A stretch of 64,000 bases of DNA. It comes from an uncultured Lysobacteraceae bacterium. Lineage in GTDB: Bacteria > Pseudomonadota > Gammaproteobacteria > Xanthomonadales > Xanthomonadaceae. Both the position numbers and the translations under genes were made by a program. The notes under the pieces are model-generated. The model was not told the origin of the DNA, ran no database searches, and saw nothing but the letters and a program-made list of their open reading frames with translations. Of the stretch, positions 53,941 through 63,073 are shown in pieces (the stretch's first letter is position 1; the number at the start of each line of letters is the position of its first letter). The stretch spans positions 124,001-188,000 of the forward strand of contig CAKZGB010000007.1 of NCBI GenBank assembly GCA_936911875.1, read 5' to 3'.

Positions 53941-53948
53941 ATTATAAT
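53941..53948. promoter_or_regulatory. Divergent -10 element for glyQ and the amidotransferase gene
   Basis: ATTATAAT contains TATAAT on both strands within the 68-base gap between the two divergent genes. -35 boxes are poor. The glyQ leader would be very short. Confidence 0.45.
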
Positions 53949-54000
53949 TCAGCGATATATTGAGGACATCTCCACTTCGCTTTGCGGTCGCACCTAGCAC

Positions 54001-54735
54001 ATGGCTTTTGACGCCCCCTTCCTGATCATTGAAACCGGACAGCCGGCCGGGCGCATGAAGCGCCACAAAGGATTTCCGCACTGGATTCGCGTGGCGGCCG
54101 GTCTGGAGCCCGACGAGGCGGTCAGCTTCAATGTGGAGCAGGGCGAGACCCTGCCTGATCATGCCGAAGGCTTTGCCGGCGTGCTGGTCACCGGTTCTGC
54201 GGCCATGGTCACGGACCGGCACGACTGGAGCGAGCGCACTGCAGACTGGCTGCGTCAGGCGGCGCATGACGGCGTGCCGATGCTGGGCATCTGCTACGGC
54301 CATCAGCTGATTGCGCATGCGTTAGGCGGCGAGGTGGGCTGGTTGCCACAGCGCGAAATGGGCACGATCGACCTGCAGACCGATGCCGAGCACGCGGCCC
54401 GGGACCCGCTGTTTCAGGGCCTGCCGGCGGCTTTTAACGCCCAGGCGACCCATCGGCAGACCGTGGTGTCGCCGCCCGAGGGCTCGGTGGTGCTGGCCCG
54501 CTCGGAGCTGGACGACTGCCATGCGTTTCGATGGCAGCACAACGTCTGGGGCCTGCAGTTCCACCCGGAATTCTCGCGGACCACGATGCAGGGCTATGTC
54601 CGGACCCGGCGCGAGGCGCTGCAGGCCGAGGGCATCGACCACCGCGAGCTGCACGACAAGGTCTCGGCCACCCCGCACGCCCGGCAGGTTTTGCGGCGCT
54701 TCGTCCGCCATGCCCGCGCAGCGCGCCACCGTTAA
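54001..54735 (+). CDS. Class I glutamine amidotransferase-like protein (GMP-synthase type)
   Basis: 244-residue stand-alone GATase1 domain. The catalytic triad is visible: Cys98 in GICYGHQLIAHALGG, His188 and Glu190 in LQFHPEFS. VLVTGSAAMVTD is the oxyanion strand region. Such free-standing domains (YheB/GuaA-like) may hydrolyse gamma-glutamyl compounds; the partner synthetase domain of GuaA is absent. It is divergent from glyQ. Confidence 0.87.
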   Translation: MAFDAPFLIIETGQPAGRMKRHKGFPHWIRVAAGLEPDEAVSFNVEQGETLPDHAEGFAGVLVTGSAAMVTDRHDWSERTADWLRQAAHDGVPMLGICYGHQLIAHALGGEVGWLPQREMGTIDLQTDAEHAARDPLFQGLPAAFNAQATHRQTVVSPPEGSVVLARSELDDCHAFRWQHNVWGLQFHPEFSRTTMQGYVRTRREALQAEGIDHRELHDKVSATPHARQVLRRFVRHARAARHR

Positions 54736-54799
54736 ATCAGCGATAATATCCGGCTATACCCACGCCGCGCCGCGGCGTGCTCTGATAGGGTGAGCCCAA

Positions 54800-55642
54800 A
54801 TGAACACGCGCGAAGTGCCGCTGCTGGCCAGCATTAGCTGGGTCAAGAATGCGGTGCACCTGATGCTACGCCGACCGTTCGCCGTTTTCGGTGGCGCGGC
54901 TGTGCTGTCGATCGTGTCGACCATTCCTTCGTGGATTGAGTATCTGCTGCAGTTCATTGTTGATCCCGGTAACTTGCAGCAGATTCTGCTGCTGGTGCTC
55001 GGCGCTGCGTTTGCGTTGCTGGTGTTTTTGCCGCTGTTCGGTGGCTACTTCCGTCTGATGCATCGGGTGGCGCACGATACCGAGGCGCCATCGCCGCTAA
55101 TGGTGTTTGAGCCGTATCGCATCCGTCGCATGGCCGTGCGTCTGGTCGGCTACTTTGTGTTTGTGCTGATCGGTTACGGTCTGATTCTGATGGTGTTCCG
55201 CATGGTCGGTCTGCCGCAGGATTTTCTGCAGCGTCCGTCGTTGCATAACCTGCAGATCGTGCCGCTGCTGTTTACCGCGCTGATGATGTCGCTGGTCACG
55301 GCCATGATGGGCATCGGCCTTGGCGAAGTCGCGGTCTCCAATGAAATTGTCCGGATTGCCTTAGGCACGGCGTGGCGCGGTTTTTTGCGTAATTTCAAGA
55401 CGTTTTTTATGGGCGCTCTGCTGATTCCCATCATTGCGACTGTGGCAATGGTGATGTGGAGCGGCCTGATGTACGTGGTGATCTGGCCGATCACTAAACT
55501 CCCTACGAGCACAACCCAACTCGCAATCGGTCTGATCTCGTGGCTGAGTGCATTGCCGTTTATCGCGTTTCTGTTTGCCTTGCTGTATTCGGTCTGGCAG
55601 GATGTGGTCGCCGCCGAAATTCCGCATGATGAGTACGTCTGA
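54800..55642 (+). CDS. Multi-pass membrane protein (BPSS1780-like), unknown function
   Basis: 280 residues with about six hydrophobic helices. The N-terminal SISWVKNAVHLMLRRPFAVFGG and the following FLPLFGGYFRLMHRVAHD resemble the uncharacterised BPSS1780 membrane family. The C-terminus ends in an acidic tail. The last 14 bases overlap the oleB start, so it is coupled to the ole genes, but its family has no known link to olefin synthesis. Confidence 0.72.
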   Translation: MNTREVPLLASISWVKNAVHLMLRRPFAVFGGAAVLSIVSTIPSWIEYLLQFIVDPGNLQQILLLVLGAAFALLVFLPLFGGYFRLMHRVAHDTEAPSPLMVFEPYRIRRMAVRLVGYFVFVLIGYGLILMVFRMVGLPQDFLQRPSLHNLQIVPLLFTALMMSLVTAMMGIGLGEVAVSNEIVRIALGTAWRGFLRNFKTFFMGALLIPIIATVAMVMWSGLMYVVIWPITKLPTSTTQLAIGLISWLSALPFIAFLFALLYSVWQDVVAAEIPHDEYV

Positions 55643-56528
55643 GTATCCGTTCACCCCGCTAAGCTTTGAAGTCCGTCCCGGTATCCGCATGGCCTATCTG
55701 GACGAAGGCCCCAAGGACGCGCCGGTGATTCTCATGCTGCACGGCAATCCGTCGTGGTCGTTCCTGTGGCGCCGCTGGATTCTCGGCCTGCGCGATCAGT
55801 ACCGCTGCATTGCGCCCGATCACGTCGGCATGGGCAGCAGCGACAAGCCCGACGATTCGCAATACACCTACACGCTCGACAGCCGCATCGACGATGTCGA
55901 AGCGCTGCTCGGCCATCTCGGCATCACCGGTCCGCTGACCTTGGCCGTGCACGACTGGGGTGGTGGTATCGGCTTTGGCTGGGCGATGCTTCATCCGGCG
56001 CAGGTCGCGCGTTTGCTAATCACCAACACCGGCGCGTTCCCCCTGCCCAAAGCCAAGCGCTTGCCGCGCAGCTTGTGGCTGGGTCGCGATACGTGGGTCG
56101 GTGCGTTGCTGATTCGCGGTCTCAATGCGTTTGCCCGCGGTACGGCGCATATCGGCAGCGTGCGTCGTTTACCGCGCGAAGTGTTCCGCGGTTTTATTGC
56201 GCCTTATAACTCGTGGGCCAATCGCCGTTCGGTGTTGCGCTTTGTGCAGGACATTCCGTTGCAGCAAGGCGACCGTGCCTGGAGCACGATTGAACGTATG
56301 GGTGCATTCCTGCCGAGTCTGGCAAATCGTCCGGCCCTGATTTTCTGGGGTCTCAAGGACTTTGTGTTCGATCAGCATTTCCTGCAGGGCTTTCGCGATG
56401 CGCTGCCCGATGCGCAAGTGCATGCCTATGACGATGCCGCACACTACGTGCTCGAAGATAAAGCCGAAGTCAGTCTGCCGCTGGTGCGTGAGTTTCTTGC
56501 GGCCAATCCTGTGGAGTCAGCGGCTTAA
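55629..56528 (+). CDS. oleB: OleB, beta-lactone decarboxylase (haloalkane dehalogenase-like)
   Basis: 299 residues. In long-chain olefin synthesis OleB decarboxylates the cis-beta-lactone made by OleC to the alkene. The alpha/beta fold has HGNPSWSFLW (38-47), nucleophile Asp109 in VHDWGGGIGFGWA (an Asp rather than Ser, as in haloalkane dehalogenases), WGLKDFVFD and a His in YDDAAHYVLED. Adjacent start ATGs at 55626 and 55629 are equivalent. Its 3' end overlaps the antisense ykgJ gene by 59 bases. Without oleC and oleD nearby it could be called a plain dehalogenase. Confidence 0.85.
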   Translation: MSTSEYPFTPLSFEVRPGIRMAYLDEGPKDAPVILMLHGNPSWSFLWRRWILGLRDQYRCIAPDHVGMGSSDKPDDSQYTYTLDSRIDDVEALLGHLGITGPLTLAVHDWGGGIGFGWAMLHPAQVARLLITNTGAFPLPKAKRLPRSLWLGRDTWVGALLIRGLNAFARGTAHIGSVRRLPREVFRGFIAPYNSWANRRSVLRFVQDIPLQQGDRAWSTIERMGAFLPSLANRPALIFWGLKDFVFDQHFLQGFRDALPDAQVHAYDDAAHYVLEDKAEVSLPLVREFLAANPVESAA

Positions 56529-56856
56529 GTCCGTACCGCGCACGCGCCTTGTCGCATTGCGCATCGGCCTCGCCGAATTCCCAGCTCGCCTGCACCAGAC
56601 GGCAGGCTTGCGGGCGTTGCGCGTGAATCGTACACCGACTGTAGGTGCCGATCTCAGCGTCTAAGGCGACGCAGCGGGGTGCCTTCGCCCAGGTGCCACG
56701 CATGCACACCTGATGCGCATCCAAGGGTTCAGTGAGCTCTACAGGTACGACGCCGCCTAAGGCCGGATCGGTTTCACTCCAGTGCATGGACACGCGAAAC
56801 GTGGCGCAACAGGCGCCGCAAGTCAGGCAAGGGTGAACGAAAGGAGTGTCCGGCAT
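56470..56856 (-). CDS. YkgJ family Cys-cluster protein
   Basis: 128 residues with the putative zinc/iron-chelating Cys pattern: HPCLTCGACCATFR, APRCVAL, SRCTIHAQRPQACRLV and DAQCDKAR. YkgJ/UPF0153 proteins are thought to bind metal; no function is established. It runs antisense between oleB and oleC, sharing 59 bases with the oleB 3' end, and is divergent from oleC with 45 bases between starts. Confidence 0.87.
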   Translation of the reverse strand: MPDTPFVHPCLTCGACCATFRVSMHWSETDPALGGVVPVELTEPLDAHQVCMRGTWAKAPRCVALDAEIGTYSRCTIHAQRPQACRLVQASWEFGEADAQCDKARARYGLKPLTPQDWPQETHAPAAD

Positions 56857-56901
56857 GGGCGTCTATTCTACGGCTGCCGTGAATTCTGCGAAAATCTTGC
56901 A

Positions 56902-58527
56902 ATGTCCGAGCTGCCGCCACCCCATCTCACCGACGCGCTTGATCGCGCCGCCCGTCTGCAGCCCGAACAGATCGCGATTCGCGTTCCGGGGCCGCGTCAC
57001 AACCGGTTCGGTTTTGCGCGCTATAACGAGCTGCTGACGTTTGCCGAGCTGCAAAAGCGCAGTGCGGCGCTGGCTCGCGGTCTGTTGCATCAGACGCCCT
57101 TGCAGCGTGGCGATCGGGTGGTGGTCATGCTCAAGCCCACCTTGGATTTCTTTGTCAGCATGTTCGCGCTGTTTCGCGCGGGCATGGTGCCGGTGCTGAT
57201 CGATCCGGGCATTCCGCGCGCTTCGCTCAAGCAATGCCTGCGCGAGGCCGATCCGCAAGGTTTTATCGGTCTGCCTTTGGCGCATCTGGCACGGCGTGTG
57301 CTGGGTTGGGCGCCGAGTGCGTCCGTGCATCTGACCACGGGGCATGGCTGGTTCGGCAATCGTCGCTTGCGCGATTTGCGCTGCGAAGAGGATCTCGAGC
57401 TGCCGGTGGCCGGCGCCGATGATCTGGCCGCGATCTTGTTTACCAGCGGCAGTACCGGTGTGCCCAAGGGTGTCGAATACAAACATCGTCACTTTATCGG
57501 GCAGCTGGAGTTGCTCCGCGATGCCTTCGGCATTGAACCCGGTGGCACGGATTTCCCGACGTTTCCGCCGTTTGCGCTGTTCGATCCGGCCTTGGGGCTG
57601 ACTTCGGTCATTCCCGATATGGATGCACGCAAGCCGGCGCAGGCCGATGCGCGCAAGTTGCACGATGCCATGCAGCGTTTCGGTGTGGAGCAGCTGTTCG
57701 GTTCGCCGGCGCTGATGAAGGTGCTGGTCGAATACGGCAAGCCGCTGGTTGGTCTGAAGCGCGTGACCAGTGCCGGGGCGCCGGTGCCGCCTTCGACGGT
57801 GGCAAGGATTCAAGCGTTGTTGGCCGACGATGCCAAGTTCTGGACGCCGTATGGCGCGACCGAGTGTCTGCCCGTGGCCGTGATCGAAGGCCGTCAGTTG
57901 CTGGGTACGCGTAATGCGACCGAGCGGGGTGCCGGGACCTGTGTGGGTCGTCCGTTGCCGGGCAATGACGTGCGCGTCATTCGAATTGTCGACGGGCCGA
58001 TCGCCAATTGGGATGAGACCGTGGCCTGCGCGCCGGGCGAGATCGGTGAGATCACCGTGGTCGGGCCGAGTACCACTGAGGCCTATTTCAATCGGCCGGA
58101 TCTGACGTTCTCGGCCAAAATTCGCGATGGGGAGCGCATCGTTCATCGGATGGGCGATGCCGGCTATCTGGATGCGCAGGGTCGTCTGTGGTTCTGCGGC
58201 CGTCTGTCGCAGCGCGTCCGCACCGCCGATGGCGAGTTACACACCGAACAGGTCGAGCCGATCTTTAATGCGCATCCTGATGTGTTGCGCAGTGCGCTGG
58301 TGGGTGTCGAAGGCGAACCCGTCGTGCTGGTGGAGCTCGATCCGCGGGCACCGCACTCTTGGGATGGCATTCGCGCCGAGTTGCGTGCGTTGGCCATGCA
58401 GTATCCGCTGACGCAAGGGATCAAGCGCTTTCTGCCGCATCGGAAATTCCCGGTTGATATCCGCCACAACGCCAAGATCCGACGCGAAGAGTTGGCTCTG
58501 GAAGCCGCCCGCAGGTTGCGCGCATGA
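56902..58527 (+). CDS. oleC: OleC, beta-lactone synthetase (AMP-dependent ligase superfamily)
   Basis: 541 residues. It uses ATP to close 2-alkyl-3-hydroxyacids into beta-lactones. ANL-superfamily motifs: P-loop ILFTSGSTGVPKGVEYKH, TPYGATECLP, GEIGEITVVGP, the MGDAGYLDAQGRLWFCGR hinge, and a C-terminal HNAKIRREEL that holds the catalytic Lys. The FPPFALFDPALGLTSVIPDMD stretch is typical of OleC. The start is set at MSELPPPHL; the longer frame is antisense to ykgJ. It overlaps oleD by 4 bases. Confidence 0.9.
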   Translation: MSELPPPHLTDALDRAARLQPEQIAIRVPGPRHNRFGFARYNELLTFAELQKRSAALARGLLHQTPLQRGDRVVVMLKPTLDFFVSMFALFRAGMVPVLIDPGIPRASLKQCLREADPQGFIGLPLAHLARRVLGWAPSASVHLTTGHGWFGNRRLRDLRCEEDLELPVAGADDLAAILFTSGSTGVPKGVEYKHRHFIGQLELLRDAFGIEPGGTDFPTFPPFALFDPALGLTSVIPDMDARKPAQADARKLHDAMQRFGVEQLFGSPALMKVLVEYGKPLVGLKRVTSAGAPVPPSTVARIQALLADDAKFWTPYGATECLPVAVIEGRQLLGTRNATERGAGTCVGRPLPGNDVRVIRIVDGPIANWDETVACAPGEIGEITVVGPSTTEAYFNRPDLTFSAKIRDGERIVHRMGDAGYLDAQGRLWFCGRLSQRVRTADGELHTEQVEPIFNAHPDVLRSALVGVEGEPVVLVELDPRAPHSWDGIRAELRALAMQYPLTQGIKRFLPHRKFPVDIRHNAKIRREELALEAARRLRA

Positions 58528-59522
58528 AAGTCCTAGTCACCGGTGGCGCCGGGTTCCTAGGTTTGGCACTGTGTCGCGCTTTGCAGGCGCAGGGCTACAC
58601 GGTGCGTAGCATGCAGCGCCACGATTCTTCAGCGTTGCGGTCACTGGGTGTCGAACAGGTGCTGGGCGATCTGGCCAATGCCGATTCGGTGCGTGCGGCT
58701 GTGAGCGGCGTGGATGCCATCGTGCATAATGCCGCAATGGCCGGCGCCTGGGGTCCGTACGAGGACTACTTTCGCGCCAACCTGATCGGCACGCGGAATG
58801 TCCTGCAGGAGGCGCGCGCTGCTGGTATCCGCAAAGTCGTGTATACCTCGACGCCGTCGGTGACGCATCGCGCGACGCATCCGGTGGCCGGTTTGTCGGC
58901 TGCGCAGGTTCCGTATGGCGAAGGCTTGCGCGCTCCTTATGCCGCGACCAAGAAACTGGCGGAAATCGAGGCCTTGGCGGCCAATGACGATGCGATGGCC
59001 GTGACGGCGTTGCGTCCGCGTCTGATCTGGGGCCCCGGCGATAACCATCTGCTGCCGCGTCTGGTCGAGCGCTCGCGCGCCGGTAAATTGCGGATGATCG
59101 GCAGCGGCGACAATCTCATCGACTCCACGTACGTGACCAATGCCGCCGATGCGCATGTGCTGTCACTGCAGGCGCTGGAGCCCGGCAGTCGCAATGCGGG
59201 TAAGGCGTATTTCATCAGCAACGGTGAACCGCGTTCGATGAAGGACACGGTCAATGCCTTGCTCGATGCGGCCGGTGAGCCGCCCGTGTCGCGGCATATT
59301 CCTGCCGGCGTGGCGATGGCAGCGGCGCAAGTGATGCAGGCCGCGTACCGCGTGTTGCCGTTGCGTGGGGAGCCCTTGCTGACGCCGTTCGTGGTCGAAC
59401 AGATGCTGACCACACACTGGTATGACATGACGCCGGCGCGCGAGGATTTCGGTTACGTGCCCGCCCTGTCTTTTGATCAGGGCATCGAGCATTTACGCCG
59501 CTCGTTTAGAATGAAGGCATGA
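58524..59522 (+). CDS. oleD: OleD, NAD(P)H-dependent 2-alkyl-3-ketoacid reductase
   Basis: 332-residue extended short-chain dehydrogenase. Rossmann motif TGGAGFLG (6-13), NAAMAGAWGPYEDYFRANL, STPSVTH and the catalytic Y139-AATK143 are present. In the Ole pathway it reduces the beta-ketoacid made by OleA to the beta-hydroxyacid used by OleC. It overlaps oleC and ubiJ by 4 bases each. Confidence 0.9.
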   Translation: MKVLVTGGAGFLGLALCRALQAQGYTVRSMQRHDSSALRSLGVEQVLGDLANADSVRAAVSGVDAIVHNAAMAGAWGPYEDYFRANLIGTRNVLQEARAAGIRKVVYTSTPSVTHRATHPVAGLSAAQVPYGEGLRAPYAATKKLAEIEALAANDDAMAVTALRPRLIWGPGDNHLLPRLVERSRAGKLRMIGSGDNLIDSTYVTNAADAHVLSLQALEPGSRNAGKAYFISNGEPRSMKDTVNALLDAAGEPPVSRHIPAGVAMAAAQVMQAAYRVLPLRGEPLLTPFVVEQMLTTHWYDMTPAREDFGYVPALSFDQGIEHLRRSFRMKA

Positions 59523-60154
59523 ACGCCATTCCTGCATTTCTCAGACCCTTGGCCGGTGCCGCGCTCGAGCGCGCACTGAATCGGGCCCTGTCGATGGACG
59601 CCGCCGCGGCCGAACGTGTGCGGGGCTGGCACGGTCGTCGCATGGCGTTCAAGCTGGTCAATCCGCCGTTGGAGCTACAGGTCACGGTCAGTGCCGACGG
59701 CAAGCTGCAGGTCGGCAAGTTAGAGCAGGATATCGAGCACGATCTGGAAATCGACAGCAATCTGACAGGACTGATCAATCAGTCGCCGCTGATGCGTGAG
59801 GCGCCGAATAAGCTCAAGGGTCGTTTGCGGATCAGCGGTGACGCCGAACTGGCGCGCGAGGTGCAAGGTCTGATGGCGAGCTTTACGCCCGATCTGCAAC
59901 TGCCGTTTGTGCAACTGTTTGGCGACGTGCTGGGCGTGCAGGTGGCGCAGGCCGTTAGCGGTGCAGGCCGTCACTTGCGCGAGGCGGGACGCAGTCTGGC
60001 CGAATCGTCGGCGCTGTTCGTGACCGAAGAGTCGCGCGATGTCGCTGGCCCTATTGAGCTGCAGGATTTTCACGATGGCGTCGACACCGTGCGTAACGAT
60101 GTCGAACGGCTGGCAGTGCGCATCGCGCGTCTGCGTGCGGAGCGCGGCCAGTGA
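59519..60154 (+). CDS. ubiJ: UbiJ-like ubiquinone biosynthesis accessory factor (SCP2 domain)
   Basis: 211 residues. An SCP2-type lipid-binding domain (about 38-120: AFKLVNPPLELQVTVSADGKLQVG, IDSNLTGLI, LRISGDAELAREVQGL) is followed by a helical region with LGVQVAQAVSGAGRHLREAGRSLAE and a charged end. UbiJ scaffolds the soluble Ubi complex that makes ubiquinone. Its place just before ubiB supports the call. The start lies inside the oleD stop (ATGA). Confidence 0.88.
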   Translation: MNAIPAFLRPLAGAALERALNRALSMDAAAAERVRGWHGRRMAFKLVNPPLELQVTVSADGKLQVGKLEQDIEHDLEIDSNLTGLINQSPLMREAPNKLKGRLRISGDAELAREVQGLMASFTPDLQLPFVQLFGDVLGVQVAQAVSGAGRHLREAGRSLAESSALFVTEESRDVAGPIELQDFHDGVDTVRNDVERLAVRIARLRAERGQ

Positions 60155-61815
60155 GTTCGGTGCTGCGCGCGGCGCGTATCGGTCGCATCCTGTTGCGTTA
60201 TCGGCTCGACTCGCTGGCCGAAGACACGCCTTATGAAAAATGGTTGGCGATGGCGCGTCCGTTTGTGCCACGCGCTTCCGAAGAAATTGCACAACTGTCC
60301 CGCGGTGCGCGTTTGCGCATGGCGCTGCAGGAGCTCGGTCCGATCTTCGTCAAGTTCGGACAGATTCTTTCCACGCGGCGCGATCTGATTCCGGTCGACA
60401 TCGCCGACGAACTGGCGTTCTTGCAGGATCGCGTCAAACCGTTTGATGGCGAGCTGGCGCGCACACAAGTTGAAGCGGCGCTCGGCAAACCGATCAATCA
60501 GCTGTACGCGCGCTTTGATTTGGAGCCGCTGGGTAGCGCTTCGATTTCGCAAGTGCATGGTGCGCAGCTGTTTAGCGGCCGCGAGGTTGTGGTCAAAGTC
60601 ATCCGTCCGAATATCGGCAAGCAGATCGACGAGGATCTGTCGCTTTTGTACGCGCTGGCCTCGGTGGTCGAGCGCACGCATCCCGCCGCCGACAAAATCC
60701 GTCCGCGTGAAGTGGTCGATGAGATCGCGGCCACGTTGAACGCGGAACTCGATATGCAGCGCGAAGGCGGCAACGCCAGCCTATTGCGTCGCAATTGGCA
60801 AGGCAGCGACGACCTATATGTGCCGGAAGTGATCTGGTCGCATACCGCGGAACAAGTGCTGACACTCGAGCGTGTGTACGGCATTCCGTCCGATGACGTG
60901 GCTGCACTCGATGCTGCCGGTATCAATCGGGTACGTCTGGCCGAGAAGGGCGTGCGCGTCTTTTACGAGCAGGTGTTCCGCGACAACTTCTTTCATGCCG
61001 ATGCGCATGCGGGCAACATCTGGGTCGACAAGGATCCCGCGCGCAAGGACAATCCGCGTTTTATTGCGCTGGATTTCGGCATCATGGGCCAGCTGTCCGA
61101 TGACGATCAGTATTATCTGGCCGAAAATTTCATGGCGATCTTCAATCGCGATTACCGTCGCATCGCCGAGTTGCATGTGCGTGCCGGATGGATGCCGGCC
61201 GATCAGCGCATCGACGAGTTGGAAGCCGCAGCGCGCGCTGTGTGTGAGCCCTATCTGACACGACCCCTGAGTGAGATTTCCCTGGCCGAGCTACTGGCCA
61301 AGCTGTTCCGTACCGCGCAAAAGTATCAGCTGACACTGCAGCCGCAGCTGATTCTGCTGCAGAAAACGCTGTTGAGTATCGAAGGCGTGGGTCGCACACT
61401 CGATCCACGGCTGGATATCTGGGAGATCGCACGCCCGGTGCTGCAGCGGATTCTGGTGCGCAAGTATTCGCCCTCGCAGTTGCTGCGCGAGTTGCGCAAG
61501 CGCATGCCCGAGATCATGACTACCGCACCGGAGATGCCGAGACTGGCGCATCAGTGGTTGTCGCAGCAGGCGCACGGTCAGCAGCGCATGATCATCGCAT
61601 CGACCGATCTGGAGCAGATGCGTCGCGCCATCCATGATGCGCATCGGCAAACGGTGGCTGCAGTTTTGGGTGTCGGCTTACTGATCGTGGCTTCAGTGCT
61701 GTATGCGATGGACGCGGGTGGTCCCAAGGTGATGACGGTGCCGCTGAGTTCCTGGATCGCAGGGGTCGGCGGTGTGTGGGCGTTGCTGGCCGCCTGGCCG
61801 CGTAAACGCCGATAG
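60151..61815 (+). CDS. ubiB: Ubiquinone biosynthesis regulatory protein kinase-like UbiB
   Basis: 554-residue ADCK/COQ8-family ATPase needed for ubiquinone formation. The extended N-terminal KxGQ motif region FVKFGQILSTRRDLIP, SASISQVHGAQL (A-rich loop), VVVKVIRPNI with the catalytic Lys, HADAHAGNIWV and LDFGIMGQL are present. Two C-terminal membrane helices end the protein. It starts with GTG and overlaps ubiJ by 4 bases. Confidence 0.96.
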   Translation: MSSVLRAARIGRILLRYRLDSLAEDTPYEKWLAMARPFVPRASEEIAQLSRGARLRMALQELGPIFVKFGQILSTRRDLIPVDIADELAFLQDRVKPFDGELARTQVEAALGKPINQLYARFDLEPLGSASISQVHGAQLFSGREVVVKVIRPNIGKQIDEDLSLLYALASVVERTHPAADKIRPREVVDEIAATLNAELDMQREGGNASLLRRNWQGSDDLYVPEVIWSHTAEQVLTLERVYGIPSDDVAALDAAGINRVRLAEKGVRVFYEQVFRDNFFHADAHAGNIWVDKDPARKDNPRFIALDFGIMGQLSDDDQYYLAENFMAIFNRDYRRIAELHVRAGWMPADQRIDELEAAARAVCEPYLTRPLSEISLAELLAKLFRTAQKYQLTLQPQLILLQKTLLSIEGVGRTLDPRLDIWEIARPVLQRILVRKYSPSQLLRELRKRMPEIMTTAPEMPRLAHQWLSQQAHGQQRMIIASTDLEQMRRAIHDAHRQTVAAVLGVGLLIVASVLYAMDAGGPKVMTVPLSSWIAGVGGVWALLAAWPRKRR

Positions 61816-61875
61816 ATGATCCAGCGCTGCGACTGTCAATGTTGTAGTTCGACGATCGCGCACTACTGAGCCCTC

Positions 61876-62661
61876 ATGAGCGATTCGTTGCCCACCGTTG
61901 AGATCCTGCTGCAGACGCCGCGCTTTGCCGTCGTCAACAAGCCGCACGGCATGATGATCCATCGCAGCAAGATGGCCAATGGCGATGAGCAATATCTCGT
62001 CGATGCGTTGCAGAGCCAGTTGCGCGTGCCGATCTTTGCGGTGCACCGGCTGGATCGCGCGACCTCCGGATGCTGCCTGGTGGCCTTCGACAGTGAAACT
62101 GCGTCGCTGTTGGGCAAGCAGGTCATGGCCAACACGCTCGACAAAACGTACTGGGCCGTGGTGCGCGGATGGCCGCGCGAAGATGCCTTCACCATTGATT
62201 ACCCGCTCGATGGCGGTCCGGGCAAACGCGAAAAGAAGCCGGCCGTGACGCATTTCCGCGTGCTGGGGCGCGCCGAGTTGCCGTTTGCGGATCGGGAGTT
62301 TCCGGTCTCGCGCTACGCGTGGCTCGAATGCCGTCTCGACACCGGACGGTTCCGGCAGATCCGTCGTCATCTCAAGCACTGCTTTCATCATCTGATCGGC
62401 GACACCAGTCATGGCGACGGCCGTCACAATCGGCAGTGGCGCATGATGGGCATCCATCGCATGCTGCTGCACGCGCGTTCGCTGTCCTTTGATGATCCGT
62501 TCGAAGGCCATCGCCTCCACGCCACCGCTCCCATCGATGCGGAAATGGCGAAGGCACTGGCGTGGTTTGAGTCTGCTGATACTGCCGAGTCTGCGGACGC
62601 CGTTGTTGCGGTCAGGTCGGACGCGTCTGCGCAGGGAGTGACTTCGCATGCGGTTGAGTAA
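61876..62661 (+). CDS. truC: RluA-family tRNA pseudouridine synthase (TruC-like)
   Basis: 261 residues. Catalytic motif AVHRLDRATSGCCLVAF with Asp60; FAVVNKPHGMMIHRS and GRFRQIRRHLKHCFHHLIGDTSHGDG are typical of TruC, which modifies tRNA position 65. No S4 domain is present. The C-terminus has a 25-residue Ala/Ser/Val-rich extension. It overlaps the arfB start by 14 bases. Confidence 0.88.
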   Translation: MSDSLPTVEILLQTPRFAVVNKPHGMMIHRSKMANGDEQYLVDALQSQLRVPIFAVHRLDRATSGCCLVAFDSETASLLGKQVMANTLDKTYWAVVRGWPREDAFTIDYPLDGGPGKREKKPAVTHFRVLGRAELPFADREFPVSRYAWLECRLDTGRFRQIRRHLKHCFHHLIGDTSHGDGRHNRQWRMMGIHRMLLHARSLSFDDPFEGHRLHATAPIDAEMAKALAWFESADTAESADAVVAVRSDASAQGVTSHAVE

Positions 62662-63064
62662 CGGCATCGTCATCGACGAGTCCGAGTTGGATGAACAGTT
62701 CATCCGCTCATCGGGTCCGGGCGGGCAGAACGTCAATAAAGTTGCGACGGCTGTGGAGCTGCGGTTTGATATTGCACGTTCGCGGTCCTTGGATGATTCG
62801 GTGCGCGAGCTGCTGTTGGCGCGACGCGATCGGCGCATGACGCAAGATGGCGTGCTCGTCATCCAGGCGCGACGGTTCCGCACGCAGGACCGCAATCGTC
62901 AGGATGCACGCGACCGTCTCGCGGCCGTCATCGAACAGACGCTGTTACCGGTCACGCCGCGGGTGGCCACTAAGCCGACACGCGCTTCGAAAACACGGCG
63001 TCTGGATGCGAAACGGCAACGCGGCGAGATCAAATCTCGTCGTTCTGTACGCGATTGGGACTAG
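62648..63064 (+). CDS. arfB: Ribosome rescue factor ArfB (YaeJ)
   Basis: 138-residue codon-independent peptidyl-tRNA hydrolase that frees ribosomes stalled on truncated mRNA. The GGQ motif G25-G26-Q27 lies in RSSGPGGQNVNKVATAVELR. A basic C-terminal tail (KPTRASKTRRLDAKRQRGEIK) enters the empty mRNA channel. The length is typical. It is translationally coupled to the truC-like gene. Confidence 0.94.
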   Translation: MRLSNGIVIDESELDEQFIRSSGPGGQNVNKVATAVELRFDIARSRSLDDSVRELLLARRDRRMTQDGVLVIQARRFRTQDRNRQDARDRLAAVIEQTLLPVTPRVATKPTRASKTRRLDAKRQRGEIKSRRSVRDWD

Positions 63065-63073
63065 AATCTGCCA

